Shown here: positions 11,751 to 23,188 of the stretch, piece after piece | Position numbering within the stretch: position 1 is the first letter of the stretch | Layout of the letters: every line of letters starts with the position of its first letter | NCBI RefSeq assembly: GCF_032854445.1 | Contig: NC_088303.1 | Span: forward strand, 7,139,501-7,203,500 | Direction of reading: 5' to 3' | Source: Liolophura sinensis | Taxonomy: Eukaryota; Mollusca; Polyplacophora; Chitonida; Chitonidae | DNA: 64,000 nt | The notes under the pieces: model-generated | What the model saw: the letters and a program-made list of their open reading frames with translations, nothing else | The model's database searches: none | What the model was told of the DNA's origin: nothing | Translations under genes and position numbers: made by a program

Positions 11751-13080
11751 TGTCAGTAGGGATAGCATACGATAGTGCTGTTACACAATATCAATACATA
11801 GTTCTACACATAATGGTTGTATGCACCTTAGGTAGTCTCTGGCTTCAGTTCAATTACTTCCTACCAGACGTGTTGCTCAAGTGTGAATGCCTACACGGAA
11901 GCTTTCTTTTTAGCAGTGCGACGCGATATACGTTCAGGATCACATATTTGGTATGTTTGTGAGGAGAACAGATCGCATTAAATGATACATGAGTCGCATA
12001 ATTTTTATTGATAATTTTTTGAACCATCTGATTTCTTACCTCAATAAAAACCAGAACACATCTAAACATATACAAACAGCAATATGAATAATACGATTAA
12101 GCAGCCATAATGTAAAAATATATATACAGCCATACCATTTCATAGCCTTGAACGATTCTAATATGGACGGCCATTTCGACCAGCACCGGCGAGTGGATTA
12201 AGAGATCCGCTTCCTTAGTGCAAGGCACCACGGTTAATTGCAAATTAGTGGACGTCACTAGTCTAAAAAACAATGTCTCAACACCATAAAAAGATACAAG
12301 ACGGGGAGTCGGTGATGGCAAATTTTGCTTTGTTAAGTTTCCAACCCACAAAAAAAAGATTGGATGAAACAAACCCAACAAATGTGTGGTTTCTGTAAAC
12401 TGGCACTTATTCAAATTCCAAAGGCTAATAATGCCTTGACTATATTTACACACAAAATACGTAGTACGCCAGACTGCTTTAGGATGAATCTTACAGAATG
12501 TTAAAAATGTCTTGATCAGATATTGTTACGAACCCCTTCTTAAAAACATTGAATTTTTAAAAATAATTTGTCCGGGTCAATGTCTGACATAAATCCCCCC
12601 CCCCCCCCTTGTGTGTGTTACAATCTACACTGCTATTCAGTCGAGCGTTCTCGAGGCTTCGGTGTTCATGAGTTTAGTGTCATTGTACACGGTATACATT
12701 CTGGAAATATGCATCGGTGTTGTAAACATGTTTACGATCAAAGCATCTCGAACTTTCTTTACGTTAGTCTACAAACATCAGCAATAGAGTTGTGAAGCTT
12801 CCAATCATTCATTCAAAAGTATTAATTTACTCAGGTCCAACTGAAATAAGTCAAAAAGGTACAGAACGCTTTGTAAGCTTGTGTTTCGTCACTGGCTATT
12901 TTTGGAGACGTTATTTTGAAACCAGTATCGCTAATTGTCTCTTTGTGCGATAACGTACATTTCATTCCAGTTTACCCTGAAGGTGACTTTGTCTATATTC
13001 TGAGGCGTGAAGCATACATTGCCAGCTACAGCAAATTACACATTCACAGTTAGTTAGAAAAAAAACACTTCTCGGACTGC
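11751..13080. other. Unassigned sequence with a C-homopolymer
   Basis: Contains a run of 14 C at 12,595-12,608. A 118-codon reverse frame (12,097-12,453) shows no family motif and is not called a gene. Confidence 0.4.
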
Positions 13081-13095
13081 TATCCGTAGGTTGAG

Positions 13096-13154
13096 TGAGT
13101 GAGTGCTTGAGGTTTAACGTCGTACTCAACAATTTTTCAGTCATATGACGACGA
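13096..13154 (-). mobile_element. 59-bp SINE S2 tail insertion with perfect 13-bp target-site duplication
   Basis: The insert starts TGAGTGAGTGCTTGAGG and ends GTCATATGACGACGA. It is flanked by identical TCCGTAGGTTGAG at 13,083-13,095 and 13,155-13,167. Length and breakpoint equal those of the insertion at 8375. The exact repeats imply a relatively recent retroposition. Confidence 0.9.
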
Positions 13155-13167
13155 TCCGTAGGTTGAG

Positions 13168-13979
13168 GAATTCATCTTAACTGTGGATTCTGTTTTATAT
13201 GTGGATTATATATTTACGTGGACTGACCCGCGTTTAAAAAGCCAGAATATTCCATCAGGATTTGGACGCTGTAAGAGACTGTACCTGTATATTTGTTATT
13301 ATTTGTATTGTTTTGTATGTATTATTTGTCTTTTTGTTCAAACACAAGAACTGAACTTATTCAAACGTCTTTTTGTGCTTTTTTGTGTAAGATCTATTGC
13401 GGGATCTGAGTGTTAAACATGCCAGTTGTTTGTCATCTTCACTCTCCGATAGTGATACCCCCTGGAAGTTGTCCGGTAATGCACGCTTTTGTCATTTGAT
13501 TAGGGTATAACGTAGATTTGTGGGTCAGTGCAAAACCTTGTGTTCAAATCTGGCTGTTATTTTTGAGCAGGCCAAATACGTATGATTACGTTTCACAAAA
13601 TAAAAACATGGGTCTGTCTTGGTGTTGCCGTTAAAAATCGACTATAACGTTTCTAAAATATGTAACGCGGGTCGGATTATAACTCATTTAAACTTTAGAA
13701 GCATTTTTACACTATATCTAGAAAAGGTACTTTTCCGGAAAGAAAAAAGAGCATTTCTTGGTAAATTCAGAAAGTTTCCAGTATAGCCTTTGTAACACAG
13801 ACATACCGTACAGCCGGATGCTAGCCATCAATCCTATATGTCCGCCCATTGTGGTTGGAGGCTCTGTGTATCATATACTCATTATACGCCGACTTCGGCC
13901 GGACACACTAGCGGTCAACGTATTATTTTACGACATTCATTCACTTGCGAGTTTCATGTAACAACATCGGATGTACACT
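13168..13979. other. Unassigned sequence
   Basis: Open frames of 67-111 codons around 13.2-14.2 kb overlap each other and carry no recognised domain. Confidence 0.4.
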
Positions 13980-14175
13980 GTAGGCCTTGTATTATTGGCG
14001 CGATCAATTTTCAAGCCCTATATGTACTATTTACGTTGTTAAAAAAATTCGAAAGTTATAATGCGACTTGTTCGTTAATTTTTTGGAACGTTATTACCGA
14101 TTTTGAACGTAATATTTGCACAGACGAAGATGATATTTCGTGGAAGGTAATTATTTGGGCTATTCTAAAGTAACA
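13980..14175 (+). repeat. Block R0, copy 1 (mate 20.18-20.38 kb)
   Basis: TTACCGATTTTGAACGTAA followed by a TTGCACA..GATGATATTT segment parallels TTACCAATTCTTAAACGTAA with GTGCACAATGTTGATATTTT at 20.3 kb. Similarity is patchy. Confidence 0.4.
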
Positions 14176-15161
14176 GCAAAAACTGTGCTGGAATTGCGCT
14201 AATAGATTTCCTAGTAGAAATTTCTGGTTTTGATTTTTACTTTCTTTGGTGTATTTTTATAATTTATACATTCATAAGTAGAGGAATATTCTCAAAATAT
14301 GTAATACATTTTATAGCTCCTAGATTTAGGGTACATGTGCATATAGGCCAAGGGCCTACATCGCATGCGCTGTATGAACATGTATTAAAAGGCGACATAT
14401 AATTGTGCTCGGCGAGCGCAAAGTTATAGCAAACATGTTTTTGTGCTTATAAAAATTAATGAACGATAGGATCAACTGGTGAAATTCGGATACAACGTAG
14501 GGACGCGAGAGTAAAAGGAAAAACATTAACATGCAGACCGTTTTTTACGAGTCAGTCGTTTGAATTTTTTAAAATTGCCTTGCGTGATGTACCGATGACT
14601 CATTACTTGTACATTTTCAATATAGGTTTTTTAAAACGCATTTTGTTGTATATAAGCACGTAGGCTGACACACATCACACACACCAAAGTCAAATATCCC
14701 TGCGTAAGTTTGTGTCCAACTTGAAACTGTGGTAAATTTATCAACTGATAAGCCGAAGAACTCTAGACATCTGAAGCATCACCATGATATACAGAGCCGA
14801 CATGTACAGCGTCGTCTTCAAAGAAAGAAATGTGTGGCACATAACTCTGTCATAAATGCCTCTAAGTAGACTTGTTACTTAATAATTAGTGAGGTAATTT
14901 ATGTTATATGCAAAATAGTGTATACTCGAGAGGCCTGGTACAAACTTGTAACCCGTGTGCTCAAGAAAACGATGTACACTGGCGGCGGGCCAATACAATA
15001 TGGATTCCAAACACAACCCTATTAAAACTCGAAATTTGTGCCAAATTCGTGTGCAGGTAAATATGCTATGAGCGTTCACGGTGTTTGTAAGACAAATGAC
15101 GGTTTGCAGAAACTGATCAGTATTTAGTGTTAAAACTGTTGACAACAGGCCTGTTACAAGA

Positions 15162-15258
15162 TTTTATACATGTATCATTATGTTCATGAAGTCCTATCAA
15201 CCAGATTTCTTGTTTTCATTTGCATCACATTTTCATTAACAAATTTACTTCTGCATAC
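15162..15258 (+). repeat. Block R1, copy 1 (mate 17,362-17,458)
   Basis: About 97 bp starting TTTTATACATGTATCATT and ending TTTACTTCTGCATAC is nearly identical to 17,362-17,458, with only a handful of substitutions. Confidence 0.85.
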
Positions 15259-15409
15259 GATCCGCGTACGATGGCCGAAGGATCGCATCACTGTACGCGT
15301 ACAGAGGTACCTGGTAGACGCCGGCCATCAGTGTATCCTACGGCAACAGTGGGTGTATGATTGATGGTTAGTATATGGCTGTACTGTAATTACGGACGTT
15401 ACCAAGTTC

Positions 15410-15520
15410 AGAAAAAAAACAGTTCCCAATGGAAAACCAGTTAACCAGTGTGCACGTGGTTGTGCGTTCGTGATACTTTGGAAAAATTCACATAAATTCA
15501 GCTAAAAGAAATACAATAAA
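15410..15520 (+). repeat. Block R2, copy 1 (mate 19.02-19.13 kb)
   Basis: GTTCCCAATGGAAAAC, then GTTCGTGATACTTTGGAAA parallel GTTCCCCACGGAAAAAC and GTTCGCGATACTTTAGAAA at 19.03-19.09 kb. Confidence 0.6.
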
Positions 15521-15527
15521 AGGTCTT

Positions 15528-15832
15528 AATACTTGGGGTGTGACGTCGTACTTAGCAATATTTCAGTGATATGACGACGAGGAGTCATTATGTGTGTGTA
15601 CAAGTATTGTCTTCTTGTGACAGGGCGAGTCCATGTGCTGCCGCCGCGGATTGTGAAAGAGACCAAACACTGGGCCAACCAGTCGTGTTTCCCTTCTCTA
15701 ACCTCTCATTGCTGAGCGGCAAGCAAAGCAGCAACAAGTATCATTTTAGCCTTGGTATGACCTGATCCGGGATTGATCCCGGGTCTCTCGACTTAGAGGT
15801 GGACGCTCTAACCACGAAGAAAAAACAACCAC
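15528..15832 (-). mobile_element. tRNA-derived SINE, family S2b, full length
   Basis: On the reverse strand a tRNA-like head (TGGTTAGAGCGTCCACCTC, then GACCCGGGATCAATCCCGG, a good B-box) is followed by a body with GCCGCTCAGCAATGAGAGG and CACGACTGGTTGGCCCAG. The S2-type tail CCTCGTCGTCATATCACTG ends in CGTCACACCCCAAG. It shares body landmarks and tail with S2 but has a different tRNA-like head. The forward 64-codon frame here is a shadow. Confidence 0.8.
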
Positions 15833-15859
15833 AGCAATCCCGTTTCGCCTCACTGGATC

Positions 15860-16165
15860 ACATCAGCAATGAAATGTTTTGTCACCATTGTATATTATAA
15901 TGTTTGACGAAGTATCCATCATTACCGCGTTCCACAAGTTGAATCCTAAATGTGGTAAAAACAAGGCAACTTAGGCTGTCAGTTGCAAACGATTTACATG
16001 GGTTTTCCATTTGTGTTGATATCACAGAGCTGGCAACACCATGCTATATCGAAATTCCCAACAAAGCCATTCTTTTGTTATAATGTGCAGCATGAAGCGT
16101 TAAGACGTTGCAAACCGGTGTTGATGCAGTTTGGCAGAATGTTGTTGAGAGTTGAACTTCTTTCT
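15860..16165 (+). repeat. Block R3, copy 1 (mate 19.27-19.58 kb)
   Basis: GGATCACATCAGCAATGAAA, AACGATTTACAT, TTGATAT and AATGTGCAGC.T.AAGC landmarks recur in order in the mate. Indels and substitutions are frequent. Confidence 0.65.
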
Positions 16166-16180
16166 TAACCCGGATGACTA

Positions 16181-16200
16181 CCCCCCCCCCCCCCCCCCCC
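16181..16200 (+). repeat. Poly-C run, 20 bp
   Basis: Twenty consecutive C, followed by C-rich sequence to about 16,260. The reverse strand is G-rich and could form a G-quadruplex. Confidence 0.95.
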
Positions 16201-16539
16201 GCCGTACCAGCCGTACCAAACACCCAGCCCCCCCACAACCCCTACCCCGATCCCCACGTCATCCATGAACACCTTCAAAGCACGACATCAACGCCCAGAG
16301 TTCTAACTCTCCCCAAAACAAAGTTGTGTTTACAGCTGTCAACGTGAAGATCACCACAATAGGCTATTTAATCTCCCGACAGACCGCTGGGGCCTGAAAC
16401 CAAACTGTAGTTTGAAGCCATTTTACTCCCCAACAGAAAAGTTGAACAGCTTTTGTTGATATATGTTAGGCCATAACCTTAACTCCATATTAAGAAATAA
16501 AGACCAAGCATTTCATGTATCCTTTAAGGCCTAAGGCCA

Positions 16540-17345
16540 AATCGACTACTAAATCACTTCTGCAGAATTCATCACCATATTTGAAACAGCAATGAGCTAG
16601 CCAAACTAAAACTTGAGATTTATGATATTGAGGTTTATCAAGTAACTAAAGGGAGTCAGCTATAAGGCTTGTGTATCCACGGATCTTGTCATTGACCGAC
16701 AGCACAGCCGAAGGAGCCTCCTTCAGAATAACAAAAGATTATTTTGGCTAGCAAATAAAGACACACTTTATTGAAGTATAATATCACTATTTGGAAATCG
16801 AAGAAAATTTGATTAAATCTATTGTCGGCGTTTGAAGCCTGTCCATGAGTAAGGGTGGGTAGAAGAACCATTTTCTAACGCACAGGCGGAATAACGTCAA
16901 CGTGAACTCTGGTGATCATCTATGGACATTAGACTGACTTTTCCAACTAATAATGGCATTTATGTGATGGGATAATTCGGTTATTCTTCACCTAATGCGC
17001 GAAGTGGGGCGGCTTAGCGGGACCTCCGGAGCTTCAAAAAGGCACACACCTCATTTCCACCTACAATAGCAAAATGCTTAGTATTTCACAAAGCATTTCC
17101 CTCTGAACATCCGAGCCAGTTTAGCATCAGATAATTTTGGGTGGTCGTAAATTTCGTAACACGAGGATTGGTGATTATTGGTAAGTACATATCGACTTGG
17201 AAATCTTTGCTGTCTCCATAGCCAACGGTAGCTGGCGAGCGCAATTTAATTGTACAAGTGCTTCTTTATCTTTCCTTATGCCATTCCAATACACCAAAAT
17301 CAAATAAGATTATGCGCAGACTCGCAGCTGTGTTTCACTAACCAA
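16540..17345 (+). repeat. Dispersed repeat family R4, copy A
   Basis: Shared landmarks are TTTGAAACAGCAAT, CACTATTTGGAAATCGAAG, GTTTGAAGCCTGTCCATGA, TAACGTCAACGTGAACT, a GGCATTTATGTGATGGGATA stretch, TTTCCACCTACAATAG and TTTCGTAAC. They recur in order at 23.19-23.82 kb and, inverted, at 48.16-48.96 and 56.94-57.52 kb. A partial copy lies at 20.75-21.23 kb. No terminal inverted repeats or coding domain were recognised, so the class is open. Confidence 0.75.
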
Positions 17346-17361
17346 TGCCGTTAAAATGTGA

Positions 17362-17458
17362 TTTTATACATGTATCATTATGTTCATGAAGTGGTACCGA
17401 CCAGATTTCTTGTTTTCATTTGCATCACATTTTCGTTTACAAATTTACTTCTACATAC
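17362..17458 (+). repeat. Block R1, copy 2
   Basis: Near-identical mate of 15,162-15,258. It sits between R4 copy A and block R5, where the corresponding place at 23.8-24.8 kb holds a Tc1-bearing segment instead. Confidence 0.85.
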
Positions 17459-17460
17459 AT

Positions 17461-17990
17461 GTTTGTTTATTAAGTTGTTGATTTTTTGTGTTGTAAGCTG
17501 ATTCGCTTATGTCTTGGCCAGATTAAAGTGTTTCAGTGTGGAGAAATCGTTTCAAGTCCCGAAGTAAGCTGGATTGGGGCACGGCTGAAATGTTAACACC
17601 GACACAGATAGCCAACAAACCGGCTGAAATCACTACTATTCCATGACATCTTGACCAGATGCTATGTAACAATCTGTATGTGTGAGAGTCTCTCTTATGA
17701 CCCCCTCTAGGTCTGGACGACAATTTAGGCAGGGGTATAAAATCACAATCGAGACTTCATGGTATTTACTACCGAGCTATTAGTACGGAAATAACCTGTT
17801 GTCCACGTTTTTTCCATAAGTGTACCTATTCCAAAACGATTTTTAAAACCTTCTTCTCATATTGCTGAAGTAAGACAAGTTTACCCTTCAATCGTGGCTT
17901 TTTCTCATTTATTTTACTAGCCAGGAATCTCGTAATAGAAAGATGTTGCATAAGCACCACTTGTTCGCCAGTGGGTTTTCTCTAAGAGCA
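17461..17990 (+). repeat. Blocks R5-R6, copy 1 (mate 24.79-25.43 kb)
   Basis: Shared in order: AAGTGTTT, AAATCGTTT.AA.TCCC, AGTAAGCTG.ATT, TTCCATGACATCTTG, GCTATGTAAC, GGACGACA and GGCA.GG.TATAAAATCA. Then follow ACTAGCCAGGAAT and GTTCGCCAGTGGG counterparts. Confidence 0.75.
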
Positions 17991-18480
17991 GAAACCTAAA
18001 ACAGTATTTGCAGGTTTTAAAAGGAATTGTGTGTTTTTAGATTTAACTACATGGGATAAACGTTTATTATCAGTCGTTGTCTTTATATATTTTGTATATC
18101 AGTAGATCTCTGTGCCGGAGAAGATTTCATCAGGATTATTTATGCTTTTTGGATTTGTATTAATACCTTGTACTTTTTATTGCCAGTTATTTTAAGGCAT
18201 ATGTTTGTCATCAGCAGAAATCCAATAGAGTAGTTAAGGATTTAAAAAGGACTTGTGTGTTTTGAGATTTAACTACGTGTGATAAATGTATATTATCAGC
18301 TGTTGTTTTTATAAATTCTGTGTCTTTAGGTCATTAAATCATCGTATCAGTATATCAGTAGATCTCTATTCAGATTGAGATTTCATCAGTATGGTTTATA
18401 TATTTTTCACTTAACTTAATAACTTGAACTACCGTTTAAACCAATTAGGAGTTGTTGGCGTGAGCAGCTTTTAGCGTAAC
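17975..18480 (+). repeat. Block R7, two tandem copies (third copy 30.19-30.47 kb)
   Basis: A unit of about 200-290 bp occurs at 17,975-18,180 and 18,185-18,480. Landmarks are TTTAAAAGGAATTGTGTGTTT, split by changes in copy 2, then ATTTAACTAC, GATAAA.GT.TATTATCAG, AGTAGATCTCT and GATTTCATCAG. A third copy lies 12 kb away in the same orientation. Confidence 0.75.
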
Positions 18481-19014
18481 GAGCAAATACTGCCCGTACT
18501 TGCTTTTAATCAAGTCTTTTGTATCATAAGATTTGTCTTTTTAGTTACGGGTATAGTTCAACATTGTAATGTGAACATAAGACTGGATTATCTCTGTACT
18601 ACCCATTGCTCTTTGTGCCATCTCGACAAATACGTACATTTAAGCGAATTCCATGACTGATTCCCACGTGCACATGAAAACATCTTTCTGCAAGTTTTCC
18701 ATTAACACACTCTTCTGACATTTAAAGGGACTATATATCGAAGATTTACCAAAAAAAACCCCCAAAAAACCAAAAAAAAAAAAACGATCCCCTCAAGTTT
18801 AATCGAATTTCGCTGCTGTAAGTGAATAGGCCAACTACATCTAATTGCGTTTTTACAAAATAACAGACTCGTCTGTGTAGGTGTTTCCGTTCAAAATTGG
18901 AAATTTACTTAAATTTTAGACCTTTAGTAAATGCAGGGGCTTTGATTGATTTAGTAAATATGGATTAACATATCCGGTATACCATCTATAAGATATGTAT
19001 CTCAGATACATGTG
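18481..19014. other. Unassigned AT-rich sequence
   Basis: Includes an A/C-rich low-complexity run at 18,750-18,786. Nothing else recognised. Confidence 0.45.
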
Positions 19015-19130
19015 CATGTACCTTGTTCCCCACGGAAAAACAGGTAACAGCTATGGGCGTGGCTAAGTGTTCGCGATACTTTAGAAACACTGGCGGTAAT
19101 AAGAATCACTTAAATCCAAAATGACAAATG
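19015..19130 (+). repeat. Block R2, copy 2
   Basis: Mate of 15,410-15,520. Confidence 0.55.
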
Positions 19131-19269
19131 TAAAAAATTTGTAGAGAAAAAAAAAACATAATATAGTTATGTAAATACAATTTGGCGTTGTCAAAGAATA
19201 TTGTAAGTGGGTAAAAGGCTATGATGTTAACATCACGCTTTGATAATGATAGTGGAAAAGAAAGACAAG

Positions 19270-19580
19270 GCAATCTCCACTGAGGATCACATCAGTAATG
19301 AAATGTCTTATCACCGCTTCTGCATTGTAATATTAGTATTATATATAAATATCGCGTTTCACTAGTTCAATCTCAAATGGCAAAAAGGAGAGAAATCGGA
19401 AACGATTTACATTGTTTTTTATTGATATCCTAGAGCCTGCCAAACGTTCATGTACTATGCAATAAACCTAAATGACCAACACATCCATTCATTTTTATTT
19501 TTTAATGTGCAGCGTAAAGCACAAGGGTTTTTAAACTAATATTTCGCAGTTTGGGCAAGTTTTGCTGAGATTTAAAGCTC
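19270..19580 (+). repeat. Block R3, copy 2
   Basis: Mate of 15,860-16,165. Confidence 0.65.
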
Positions 19581-20169
19581 TAAAGGAGCCTGGGCGAATG
19601 AGAGAAATCAGTATTGAAATCTTGCACTCTGTTAGTAGTTAAGTTGTGAATGACAGTGCATGTATGTCTTGTTGTGATTTGATTGTAACTATTCATAAAC
19701 CCAGTGTGACGATCTCATTTAACTTGATGTATATACATCCCCTAGCCCCCAGTTAAGCAGAATAAGGCACAATCATGAAGCATGGCGCCAATGTATAGGA
19801 TGGAACAAAAGTCTGGACCCATTGGCCTGTAGAATACTATAGGATTTGTTTTCATTTACTTTTAACATAGTTTTTATCATTTAGGTATTATGTATAATTT
19901 TGTTTATTACCCATTACAGATTGTTACCCATGGTAGAGAAGATAACAATTCAAGATTTGAGTCCTTTGGAATCTTTTTTATGGGGACATCTTAAATCAGT
20001 GGTTTAAGCTAACAAACTAAAAACATTACAAGCACTAATGGATAACATCACACAAGACATTGAAGCCATAACATTGGAAAAGTCTAAGCAATTACATTCC
20101 TTTTGCAAATTGCAAAGAAAGAGAATATTCGTACTCATAACAATCTTTTTTCCATTAATTCGCCAGGAA

Positions 20170-20385
20170 AAGGACCAGTCATTGCCTTTCAGAGCACATT
20201 TCACAACCCTATCTGTACTATGTATACTGATCAAACAAAACAAATCAAATGAATCAAATGATTCAAAAACGTCAAAACATTAATAAGTGGCCTATATTTT
20301 AAATTTTACGAACCATATTACCAATTCTTAAACGTAACACGTGCACAATGTTGATATTTTGTAAAATGTGGTTGTTTTGAAATTA
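20170..20385 (+). repeat. Block R0, copy 2
   Basis: Mate of 13,980-14,175. It includes a short ATCAAATGA/ATTCAAA reiteration near 20,240-20,270. Confidence 0.4.
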
Positions 20386-20499
20386 TACCAAACGTTCGAT
20401 TGGATTTGCCCTGATCGGATTGGATGTTTCGCCGAAAATATGTGATATACTATTTTTAAGGTAAATAATGTGAACACATAGCATTTCGTAATAAGTCTG

Positions 20500-20666
20500 A
20501 TTTATTTATTTCATTTTATTGGTGCATTACGAAATACTGAAGAATATTTCAATTGGGGGCCGATACGACGGCGGCCAACATTATGCGGGGAGGAAACAGG
20601 GCAGAGCCGGGAGGGAACGCACGATTACCCACAGATTGCTAGCAGATATTCACACGTACGTACGGG
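20500..20666 (-). mobile_element. SINE S1, 5'-truncated, with 13-bp target-site duplication
   Basis: Reverse-strand S1 3' half: TTTATTTATTTCATTTTATT, ACTGAAGAATATTTCAATTG, GACGGCGGCCAACATTATG and GGGCAGAGCC. It is flanked by CGTAATAAGTCTG (20,487-20,499) and CGTAATAAGTATG (20,667-20,679). The duplication brackets exactly the truncated element, so truncation occurred at insertion. Confidence 0.85.
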
Positions 20667-20751
20667 CGTAATAAGTATGCAGCGGTGAGTATATAGACGT
20701 GTATAAAACAAAACAATGTAACCGTCTCGTTCGAATGATCATAAAACCAGT

Positions 20752-21228
20752 AGGGCTTAACGCCACATCGAAATCACTTCAATTTGCTGAATTCATTACC
20801 TCATCATTTGAGACCATGTTTGAAACAGCAATTAATTAGTCTGATTTGGAAAGTTTTTCTCTCCTTAAGATCAAAATACTGAGGAATCAGTGAGACTGAG
20901 GTTTAACGCGTACCTAAAGGGGGCACGATTACAACACCTGTTTACATTTAAGATTCGCAGGAGCCTACTTCAGAATTAAACAGGGTAGGGCAGTCATTCA
21001 CGTTCCGAGCGATGGACTGACAAGCCTTCTTTTGACCTCGACCGGTTATAGTTAAATACCAATGCCAAGACGGCGAATGCCATATGTTGAAACATCCCCA
21101 CATTACGGCTGTCAGTCGTTCGTCTGGAAGAGAAACAAAGCGGGAGGATTCTGAGTGAACGAGTGATCGTCAGCTAGAAACCATTACGCTATTCCATAAT
21201 CAAAACCAAGATTACTTTGGGAATGAGG
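20752..21228 (+). repeat. Dispersed repeat family R4, copy B (partial)
   Basis: It begins with GGCTTAACGCCACATCG, the complement of the LINE tail motif, then ATCACTTCAATTTGCTGAATT and TTTGAAACAGCAATTA as in copy A. The end (CATTACGGCTGTCAG, TCGTCTGGAAGAGAAAC, AGGATTCTGAG, ATAATCAAAACCAAGATTAC) matches the complement of 48,650-48,780, a part missing from copy A. Confidence 0.7.
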
Positions 21229-21230
21229 TA

Positions 21231-22200
21231 ATGAATTCACCACATTGTAGTGATTTCGACGTAGCAAGGTCGGTATTACAGCGGGAGCAGAACGGGAATA
21301 GTGGGAACAGAACGGATATTATCGTAGCCCAGGCAGGATGGTCTGAAGTACTATTGCCGTGCACGATATGCACCGCTTTTTTCCAGATGCGTCCCCGCTG
21401 TATCCAATCAACATACGATCAACTTCTAATCTGTTCACGCTGTAATCGTTCAGTTCTCGATGCAATGATCCATTTTTCTTTTAGATCGGAACAAGTTTTT
21501 AAACATGTTCAAATATTGCTCTATTCGATTATGGTGGTGTATTCCGGACCTTTACGGTTGTTTAAGATCCACTGACCATTATTTAAGTGTAATTACAGAT
21601 CAGTAAAGGATTCCTGCCAATTTCTGGAACAAAATCCAAAATCCAGTGCAATGGGCGCATTTAAATATGACCCTGTAATAACTTCTGAATTATCTCGCTT
21701 TCGTGATATGTTTCGTTGATATGTTCCCTGTGAAATGTTTTGGAAACATATTTTATTTCCTTTTATGAGTGTGCTTTGTTTTAGTTCTGTGTATGTGTGT
21801 GCGTATTTGAAAATTAGTAAATAAATAAACAAACAAAAATATCTAAATAAAAAAGAATTTTACTGAACAAAAATGACAAATTAAGATTAAAAGTAGATCT
21901 GTTAACAAAGCGGTAAAGAAAGTGCAACTCAAGTTACAACTCAAGAAAAAGGTTTATTAAAACAATAAAAGATTAACATTGCAATTATAAACATGTGAGA
22001 AATAAATGCTACTACGGTCACAGAGCTAATCCAAATTTACATGAGAAATAACACAGTTAATGGAATCACAGGTTTTGTCTTCATTTACTTATGTGGCAGA
22101 ATCATTATCTCTGACTGAGCCACTAATCCAGCCTCGCTGTTAAAAGACAGCTTGAGATAATCTCCTTGCAATTTGGCATCTGTGGTGTCCGTGTGGTCGT
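21231..22200. other. Unassigned sequence
   Basis: A 114-codon open frame (21,231-21,575) starts inside the R4 end and shows no domain. The rest is AT-rich without recognised repeats. Confidence 0.4.
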
Positions 22201-22204
22201 GCTC

Positions 22205-22621
22205 TCAAAGAAGAAAATTCATGCCTGTTGGCATGCTTTCTCCATTATCTGGGATAATGTGATGATCAGCGGCTTCCTGATCATCCACAAAGGTCAGCAT
22301 CATGCACATTCTTAGGATGTTACGTAGACATACTGCTGCCTCAGAAATTTCCTCACAAGGTCTGGACCCTGTTGCAGAGTGGTCAGGTGCTCCAGCTTCT
22401 AGTGCCTTTGTGAAGTTGGTGTCCGATTTCTGAATTTTTGGGGGCAAGTGTGTCGAAGAGCTCACCAACATGACTGGGGGTGGGGCATCCTCAGGTAGTT
22501 GAAGAATGATGTGGTATCTTAACTTCCAATTATAACTCGCGCATGTTCCAACATCAATCTTCCACCTTGTGTCGGCCCACATGCACCTAAAGTACTTCTC
22601 TTCCTTTTCTGTTCAAGTACA
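22205..22621 (-). CDS. Unassigned open frame, possible transposase or exon remnant
   Basis: A reverse frame of 125 codons from the ATG at 22,582 extends about 13 more codons upstream before a stop (reading TEKEEKYFRC). It is less AT-rich than its surroundings. The C-terminal part reads EAAVCLRNIL, then DDQEAADHHIIP, faintly reminiscent of the end of PIF/Harbinger-type nucleases (AVCLHN-like). The expected upstream DDE motifs are not visible and the N-terminal half is unfamiliar. There is no splice or polyadenylation context to support a host exon. Function is not assigned; chance openness remains possible. Confidence 0.22.
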
Positions 22622-23188
22622 ACATGCTTACTAAATGCACCATGATTTATCTGTGATTCAGCTGGAACTGGTAATAGAGGAGAAGAAATCTTTGGAGAGC
22701 AATTGGATCCAGGTTTTTATTTCCAGATCAAGTGGAGAAATGAAGAGCGGCTGCTATCGTGGCCTTATTGTGTGGAGCGATCTGATGACTTTTGCGCGAC
22801 CTTATCGGAGGTTACTCGGGAGTTAATCGGATATGTTGTGGACGGATAGATTCAGGCATATGTACAACGTGATCAGATCTGCTCAAATCGGAAGTGATCG
22901 TAAGTGATCGAATGGCGATCATGGACACGGCAGTTTAAAAGGTGAGAAGAGCGTAAACACAAAGTGACCTAAGTGTGCTGAGCTGGGGAATGTCGGGAGG
23001 TGTACGCAGTCAAACCGTTCATTCAAATGGTGTGTGCAGTGGTTGTAGATTGTATTCTTGTTGCACAAAGCTTAGATTGATTGTATGGTATGCGTGGATC
23101 AAGCGTAATGGCACACGTCGGGAGCTATTTATTCCCGACTGAACGCGCTCATGCGGGAAATCAAAGATCTGGATGGTCGCTGATGGGT
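22622..23188. other. Unassigned sequence
   Basis: Contains locally repeated GATCNGATC-like words near 22,860-22,925. No gene recognised. Confidence 0.4.

Noticed and set aside
12097-12453. 118-codon reverse frame as a host gene
   Set aside because: No domain, splice context or conservation signal; length is within chance for AT-rich DNA when all six frames are read.
21231-21575. 114-codon forward frame as a host gene
   Set aside because: It begins inside dispersed repeat R4 and shows no domain.
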